A stretch of 64,000 bases of DNA, taken from Pleurostoma richardsiae. Taxonomy: Eukaryota; Ascomycota; Sordariomycetes; Calosphaeriales; Pleurostomataceae. A program made the position numbers and the translations under genes. Of the stretch, positions 57,574 through 64,000 are shown in pieces. Position 1 is the first letter of the stretch; the number at the start of each line of letters is the position of its first letter. Under the pieces are notes generated by a model. It was given only the letters and a program-made list of their open reading frames with translations. It searched no databases and was not told the DNA's origin. The stretch is taken from NCBI GenBank assembly GCA_030052745.1, contig JANBVO010000076.1:21253-85252 (forward strand), read 5' to 3'.

Positions 57574-58448
57574 TCACGCCGAGTCCTTCTTCTGGACTGC
57601 AGGGTCATTCGAGGCTGCATCGCTCTCCGCAGCCACAAGTTGTGCTTGCAGCTTGGATATGATGGCATCCTTAGCCTCGTTCTCACTGTCCAGCGTCCTG
57701 ATCCGGATACGCAGCGAGTCTATCTTCTCCTGCATTTCCAGTTGCACCTCCGCGTTCCGCTTGATGTCAGACTGGGAGCTTATCTCGGCATCGTCTCGTT
57801 CTCTCTGCGTGTGAACAATCTGGCTTCGTACGCTGGCAAGCTCCTTGCGGAGATCCCGAATGATCTCGCGTTGTTCATGGGCCTCAGCGCTCGCGGGCAA
57901 CTGAGGCCCGGTGCCATGGCTGCCGCTCGACTGGCTGTCGGCCGCCTGACTGCTTGTTCTCTGGCTCGCCATGCTATCCTTCATTGCCGAGCGGATGAAT
58001 TCCAAGGCCTCTTGGTGTTCGGGTCATCCGACGACTCCAAAAACTGGATCGCTGCAGGCAGCACCCTCGCCATCTGCTTCATGACAGAGACCGGGATACG
58101 TGCAGCGCCCTCGAGCATGACTTTCCTGCTCTTCACGCGCTCCATGATAGGTATGACCTTCGCTGCTTGTTCCTGCAGCTCGGCAAGCAGCTTCTTCGGC
58201 TCCGGGTAGAGCTTCTCGAGACCCTTCTCGAGCGCGTCTGCACGCGCCACAAGGTCGATGGCCTCTTTGTGCACATCGACCCCAGTATCCTGGTACGTGT
58301 TCCCCGCCACGTCCAGGCGCGCGGCCGTCATGGGCGTATTGAAGTCAGCGAGCTCCTCCTCGGCATTGCGCATGACTTCTTTTCCGTCCTCAATAGCCTT
58401 CTCGATTTGCCGGTTATCCGGAAACGGGAATGATGACTGATCCACCAC
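57574..58448 (-). pseudogene. Coiled-coil protein gene with frameshift and no clear ATG
   Basis: The first segment has DNRQIEKAIEDGKEVMRNAE and KAIDLVARAD-like helices (for example HKEAIDLVARADALEKGLEK), ending near SDDPNTKRP. The second, in another frame, contains EHQEALEFIRSAMKDSMASQ and a long coiled coil (REIIRDLRKELASVRSQIVH) to 57574. The shift lies near 58020, and no GT-AG intron there fits. Upstream the frame stays open to about 58535 (ITATLGYNDVPTDITSKADI) without an ATG. It could be a pseudogene, a sequencing indel, or a gene with an undetected 5' exon. The product would be about 290 residues, alpha-helical and of unknown function. It is paralogous to the pseudogene at 44391-45062. 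Confidence 0.55.
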
Positions 58449-59605
58449 GATGTCTGCTTTGCTCGTGATATCTGTAGGAACGTCGTTGTATCCGAGCGTT
58501 GCAGTTATTTGGGGAGTGTTGAGAGGAGAGTATGGAAAACAAAGGGTCGGTTAGAGTTGTGGGCGGAAAGATCACACTCGTGGAGGGAGTTGAAAGGTTG
58601 AGGAGTTGAGTTTCTATTGGCCAGCTGCTACTGCTTGCAAGCAGATCTGAAGGTACGCTGGCGACTCAGCTCTTCAACGTCCTTCAGATCTGACGGGTGA
58701 GCCTGTTTGCCTCTACCTTACCAAAGTACCTAACGAGGTACGGAGTACATGTGCGGGATTTCGCACCCTTACGGATCTAGGGGAAAGAGACGCGGTGGTT
58801 AATTATGCAAAAGGAGCTTGTTTCCGCAGTGATACTTCAGCTCTGCTGTACCTAGTTGGCGGCTTCTGACTATGACGGATCCGTGATCTCTCCTCGTTTG
58901 CAACGTGTCAGTCTTGCCGCTCATCGTACACAAACGCCCGATTCTGAGTCCGTCAGGGTCACGCCCTCTGTCGTCTCCCTGCCGGCGGATGACCAGGGAG
59001 CAAGAAAGAGACTAGAAGAACGAGGGGAGATTACTAGCAGCAAAGAACTCAACCCACCACAGACGAACGCGAAGTACGCACCAAGGACCGGCTCCGGGGA
59101 TGCAGCTGCGTAGCAAGCAGCAGTCACACTGCCCAGGTTCCTGTCGCGAATCCTTCTTCCTCCAGCCTCACCAGCGGGAAAGGTGAAGCGCAACAGGAGA
59201 AGTCTGCCTTGGTTTGGCGTCCGGCCATCAGGAATGCGGACCAGATCGAGCGCCGCAAGCTTATTCTGGACAGTGTCCTCGGTCGTATAGGCACACATAT
59301 TGGTCTACGTACCACCTCATACACAGCTAAAGTTGACCCTCTGCGGAGCGAAAATACCGCTTACCTTACCTCCATTGAGAGAACTACAAAGGCAGGCACA
59401 ATTACTGGGGCGGGCTATGGTGTACAAGGTAGCTATCTACCTACGGACCATACCCTGTCATCGTTTCAGGGAGCGAGGTGAGGAGGATGAGCTGGAAGAT
59501 CCACTGTACAACCCTCGAGTCTACTATAACAAATCGCTGCCACCGCCGCCGCTTCGAGACCAAGGAACCATACCACTATAAGGACACCGTCGCTCCTGTC
59601 ACTGC
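58449..59605. other. Region without an assigned gene; possible relics
   Basis: Open frames on the plus strand around 58950-59480 (for example RNADQIERRKLILDSVLGRI near 59230-59290) have some coding character but are broken and lack a family. TACC-type motifs (58715-58745) resemble those beside the other island genes. No confident feature. Confidence 0.3.
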
Positions 59606-62239
59606 TCACACCTCCATCAAGCTATAGTGTCCTGGACTAGGGGGCGCATCTCCAGATTCCCACAGCGCCGGGGCGTCTCCCACCACGAACTCGATCGTGC
59701 CTCCGCTAATCATGATGTCTTCGTGGTTGAACCAGTTCTTGGTCCAGGCTTGTCCGTTGATTCGGACAGACTGCACATAGTATGCACGCTGCCCAAGAGA
59801 CTGGACGTCGTCACTGCTGGTTATACGCAGCGTGGTGTTGCCGTTGATGGTCATGTTGATGTCAGGGAACCAGGGAGAGCCTATGAGGTACACGGGCTGT
59901 GTGACGACGGGATAGATCCCGAGCATCTGCCAGATCAGCCAGGAGTTTAGCGCTCCGGCATCGCTGTTCCCCGGGACGCCGTAGAGGGCGTCGTGGAAGA
60001 ACTGGTTTGCGAGGGAGCGGGATCGGTCGACGGACTTGTACTGCTTGCCGACGTAGTTGTAGAGGTACGGGGTCGCAAAGTCCGGCTCGTTGCTGCAGCC
60101 ACGGGCTTCGTTATTCTGTAGACAACCAACAGACGGAGAGCTTACCCTATGTTCATGATCGTGGTGATGCCCGCGCCGTTGGCGCTGAGATCCTGCTCGC
60201 TGGTGTTTGGTTGGAACTGCGGGTGCGTCAGATGCGTCTCGTGCGTCGCTCGGGGTACCTACGATGTAGTCCAGTCTCCTCTCGAACTCGGCGGCGCCGC
60301 CCATAAAGTCGATCAGGGTCTGCATGTCGTGGGGTACTTTGGCGCCGTCAGCGTGCGGTGATGAGGAAGACGAAGGGTGCAGCATCATACCAGTGAAGGA
60401 GTACTCCCAGGGAGTTGCTTCGTAGCTGATGGCACTCCACTCGCATTCCCCGCAGAGCCCCGGGTCGTACGAAGCAACGTCCCAGCTGCCATTCGCGAAC
60501 CTGGGGGCGAGGAAGCCGGTGAACCCGTGGCTGCTGATGTCATGGTTCCATGTGCGCTGCCAGCCGGCCGAGCGGTTGAGATACTTGTGCGCGTCCGCCG
60601 GGGCGTAGCCGGCCGCGACGACGCTGAGGGCGTAGTCGTTCAGAGAGTACTCGACGGTCCGAGAGATGCAGCGGCTGCTCCTGTCAGACGAGACATATCC
60701 GAGGGGGATCCAGTCGTAGAGCGCACCGCGGCCCTCCTTTACACTGGCGGTCGGGTCGGCGTAGCTGAACGTGTTGTACGGCTGGGCTTCTGCGTCCTTG
60801 ACCATCGCCTGGTACCCGGCGGTCCAGTTGACGGCGCCGCGGAGGCCCTTGACGTAGGCGTCCGCCAGCACGTTGTCGGCGTTGCTGCCGCCCTGGACGA
60901 GACCGTTGTAGTTTCCCGATCGGCCATCCGGCATGAAGCCCTCGTGTCTCCAGGTGTCGATCAAAGACCGGATCATGCCCTCGTACTCGGCCGGCTGTAT
61001 GAGGTGGTAGAGGCTGACTGTGCAGCGGAAGATGTCCCAGAGGGTGTAGAAGTCGTCAAAGTAGGGCTCCTCGGACTCCCAGAGCGGGTTCTCGCCGGTG
61101 CGGTCTGAGGGCATCAGGTGCATGAAGTAGAGGGACGAATACAGGAGCGCGAGGTTGGTGGCGTTGGCAGCGTCGTCGGTAGCCACCTGTATCTTGCTGA
61201 AGACATCTCGGTTCCACTCAGCTACGGCGGCCTCGACAGTGTCGTCCAGTCTCCACGACGGGATCTCGGCGTCCCTGAACCGACATGCCTTCTCGACCGA
61301 GATGAACGAGATGCCGACCCGGGACCTGACCTGCGATGCCGCATCGTCGCCCCACGTAAACAGGGCCCCGACACGGTCGTTGAGGGGCCCAGATGCCGTG
61401 CTGTGGCCGCCAAAGGAGGCCTGGGGAGCCGGCTCGTCGCTAAAGGTGGCGTATCTCTGCATCGGGTCGGTGTTGCGGCCGCTGAATGTCTCTGCCTCGC
61501 TTGGGGTGTTGTCAAACTCTCCGCAGAAATAGACAGTGTACGGGGCTCCCTCGTTCCAGCCCGCTCCGTATGTTCCGTGACCCGTGTACTGTGATGCGTT
61601 GAGGTTGATCTCCCCACCAAGGTATACCTGGTTGCTGTAGCCACCAGTCTCGCTGGGTAGGTAGTGCGACACGTCCACCAAGATGTGCTTGAGCCCTGGC
61701 GGAAATGAGTATTGGATGATGCCGGAGTGCCGTGCGGCAGAGAGCTCGACGGTGACGTCGTTCTCGAGCTGCGTCCTGAAGTATCCGACGCGCGCCGTGT
61801 CGTTGCCAACGCGAGACTGCCAGTATGTCTGGTTATCAAGAACGTTGACAGGCGCGCCGACTGTCGTCAGAGGCATCTGCGAGATGACGCCGTACTTGGG
61901 AAAACCGCCAGTGCCGCTCTCGTGCATCATGCTGACTGCGGTGACTTTGCCTTGGGGTGTCCACCCGCCGTTCAGAGTGCTGAAGGACATGTTTGCTTCG
62001 TAGGTATCAATGCCCAGCTTCACGACGCCGAATGGCAATGCGCCGCCGACAAAGATGTCACCCCCGCCGACTCTACTGCGTCAGCACTCTTGTCCTCCGC
62101 TCATCTCAGTGGCGGGATACTCACAAGCTAATCCGGGGAAAGGCCCCGATCCTCCGATGAACGGATTTACATACTTGGAGTAGTCGACCGCAGACACCGC
62201 GGCAGCCAACAGCAGGTTCAGGATGGGAAGAAGACGCAT
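59606..62239 (-). CDS. Secreted GH92 alpha-mannosidase, 826 aa
   Basis: Four exons on the minus strand: 62239-62125, 62070-60263, 60216-60146 and 60092-59606, with introns of 54, 46 and 53 bp and 2,481 nt in phase. A signal peptide (MRLLPILNLLLAAAVSA) precedes the family start YSKYVNPFIGGSG and GGGDIFVGGALPFGVVKLGI. The two short introns around 60.1-60.3 kb are needed to restore SANGAGITTIMNIG joined to NEPDFATPYLYN, a strongly conserved GH92 block. FDDFYTLWDIFR, MPDGRSGNYNG and YPVVTQPVYLIGSPWF are further hallmarks. GH92 enzymes are calcium-dependent exo-alpha-mannosidases, mostly alpha-1,2, acting on N-glycans or mannoproteins. The secreted location suits scavenging of cell-wall or glycoprotein mannose. 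Confidence 0.93.
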
Positions 62240-62912
62240 TCTGGCTTCAGCGGCTCTCGGGAGAAGAGTAGGATAGCGTCGGACCGACGATAGCAGGCGA
62301 ACGGGGAGGCGAGTCTTAAGATAACCATGTGCGGCTCCCAGGCTCTGCCGCGGGGTTCCAGCTCGCAACCGGCATCGAACAGGAACCCTCGAGGAAGAGT
62401 TCGCTGCAACCATGTAACGCTGTTGGGTGCCCATGCCAGCCTGTTCCCAGATTACAGACAAAGCGACTGTGCCGCTGTTCAGGCTGCCGATTTTGGCTGG
62501 CGCAGACCTACCAAATCCAGGCGCTCCGACAGTCCCGATAAGTACATTTCGGGCGGGGCGGATGTACTTGTCGAAGTTCACTCTACCCATATAATACGTG
62601 CAGCGCCCATCCCGTCTGTTCGCGGCGCAATATGAAAAGTGTTGTAAACCCGAGAATCAGAAGCCGGGATGGACACGACCGGGATTCCCAGTAGCTGGGG
62701 AGCAGGACACAGGATAGGCATATATGGTCCCAGAAGCCCTGGCGCACTTCCTGTGTTACCAGACGTCTGCATCGACCGTCGATGCTGGCGATACCACGAT
62801 GCCGGTGCCGCGCGGAGGACCTTTATCGTTCTCTGATGGTGCCTATTCCGTAAGTTCTAGACAAACCCCTCCCTTTCTCCTGTTCTGTTCAACTAAGCTG
62901 TAGCTTGCCTAA
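62240..62912. other. GH92 upstream region and left border of the DUF3435 relic
   Basis: The left part is the GH92 promoter. From roughly 62830 the sequence changes character, and from 62913 the DUF3435 frame can be read. Any mobile-element border should lie in 62.7-62.9 kb. No clear direct repeat could be picked out by eye. Confidence 0.35.
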
Positions 62913-64000
62913 CAGCGCGTGCAGTAACCTCCCTTCATAGCCTCGATAAAAGTAGGAACCGTCAGCCTCGAACTGCTTAGTCGAGTTCAAGCGTAGTTTG
63001 TAGAACGGGATAGACCCGAAGAACTACTACTTACCGCCGAAGAGCTCGCTAACGCCTAAGAGGAAGGGAATGAACGACCCCCCTACGGAGCCTATTTTTC
63101 CGACAAATATAAAGTATTCATTGTAGAAGCTGAAGACCGATGGATTAGCTTTTATGTAACGCTAAAGCTCCAGTTAAAGTAGAAAACCTACCTTAAAACG
63201 CTAATATAGGAGAATAAAAGCTTTAACGAAGGGTTTACGCGGTTTATAATGCGAAAGGAAGGGTCGAAAATCGGCGTCGAGAATTCGATTAGATTTTACT
63301 CTAAGATACTATAGAGGATATACCGGAAATATATAAGTATAGAAGTGGACGAACGCGTTAAAGACTACATTTTAAACTACATTCAGATCGAAGTCATACC
63401 CCTATACGGTCTACGGAAGGAGTCCAAGGAGAAGAATTATATCGAGCCGGCGGCTTTTACTTATCTCTATCATTTCCGCTAGGTTCGCAACCGGAACGCC
63501 TTCAAGCTTAGTTTCGACCGCATCGATAATATACTCATCCGGCACATCCTCATGTAGACCAGCTACCGGAAGCACGAGCTGGTCTACGCGCACCCTAATA
63601 ACATATAGAAGAAGGTTGAGAGGTTCGATTAAGATCCGAGCGCCTTCGCGAAGGTCAATCCCAAGGTCGACAAATATATCTAGCCGCGAGATAAGGAGTG
63701 CTAGGTCTGTAAGGGGCTGGATACGTAGACCGAGCCGTACTACAAGGTACTCTACTAGGAAGACGTACAGCTCTTTATTATTAGAGATCCTATGGGCGAC
63801 GGCGGCCTAGACCGTCTTGCGATGCAACTGTTCCTCTAGTTCTACAAAGGCGAGACCTAAGATATCCGACCGACCTGGTTTTACATCATCGAGGAGACGT
63901 TCCCCTTGCTCTGTCCCATCGTTCACTTCCTCGCGAAGGCTCTTGCCGAGGGGGCCATCGAAAGGCGCGGCCTCGATACCAGAGCCGATCCGTACTTCAA
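62913..64000 (+). pseudogene. RIP-mutated DUF3435 gene (tyrosine-recombinase family that includes Starship captains), runs off right edge
   Basis: One plus-strand frame can be followed from about 62913 to the last base. It is interrupted by about 16 stops that are all TAG or TAA, with no TGA seen. Most sit where Trp (TGG) or Gln (CAA/CAG) is expected. Recognisable DUF3435 blocks include RNRNAFKLSFDRIDNILIRH, SYRKHELVYAHPNN, DPSAFAKVNPKVDKY, RLAMQLFL, and FYIIEETFPLLCPIVHFLAK followed by ALAEGAI. The pattern is classic RIP of a once-repeated gene. In Starship giant transposons the DUF3435 captain is the first gene and reads inwards, so an element would extend to the right, outside the window. 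A solo DUF3435 relic is equally possible. The gene is certainly dead. Confidence 0.75.

Noticed and set aside
59209-59580. Plus-strand open frames between the island and the GH92 gene
   Set aside because: Some coding character but several stops and no family. Cannot be supported as a gene.
1-64000. CRISPR arrays, bacterial operons or ribosomal RNA
   Set aside because: Intron-rich fungal genes throughout; no regularly spaced repeats and no rRNA-like sequence were seen.

Overview
The window looks like genomic DNA from a filamentous ascomycete (Pezizomycotina). Genes are split by short GT-AG introns of about 45-75 bp with CTRAC-like branch sites. They encode typical fungal families: a Zn2Cys6 regulator, an MFS sugar transporter, GH2, GH79 and GH92 enzymes, a CE3-like esterase, a G1 glutamic peptidase, a cytochrome-b5 desaturase and a 3CxxC zinc finger. 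Several genes are broken mainly by TGG>TAG, CAG>TAG or CGA>TGA changes, the signature expected of repeat-induced point mutation (RIP). The exact genus cannot be told from the sequence.

Layout. (1) 1-3.3 kb: decayed DNA including a broken MFS sugar transporter. (2) 3.4-19.2 kb: a compact candidate sugar-catabolic cluster. It holds a Gfo/Idh/MocA dehydrogenase, a 1,098-residue DUF5107-TPR protein, an MFS permease, an intracellular LacZ-type GH2 enzyme and, divergently from GH2, a Zn2Cys6 activator. The inferred logic is uptake of an oligosaccharide or galactoside, intracellular hydrolysis, oxidation of a released sugar, and local control. (3) 20.7-29.8 kb: a GNAT acetyltransferase, a sphingolipid delta-8-type desaturase, an F-box/LRR-like protein and a 3CxxC zinc-finger protein. 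(4) 29.8-33.3 kb: no recognisable gene. (5) 33.3-43.9 kb: secreted hydrolases, namely a 13-exon, 1,513-residue CE3-like esterase/FG-GAP protein, a G1 peptidase and a GPI-anchored GH79 enzyme. (6) 44.4-58.5 kb: an accessory island of unfamiliar genes in divergent pairs, many decayed. It includes two paralogous CCHC zinc-knuckle genes pointing away from each other, two related coiled-coil genes, a helical protein broken by a single TAG, one cupredoxin, and a dispersed repeat. (7) 59.6-62.2 kb: a secreted GH92 alpha-mannosidase. (8) 62.9-64 kb: the start of a heavily RIP-mutated DUF3435 gene, the tyrosine-recombinase family that includes Starship captains, reading off the right edge.

Most gene models were joined by hand from splice signals. 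For all spliced models given as intact, the exon lengths sum to a multiple of three and reading phase is kept at every junction. Functions are family-level assignments from motifs; no database search was possible.
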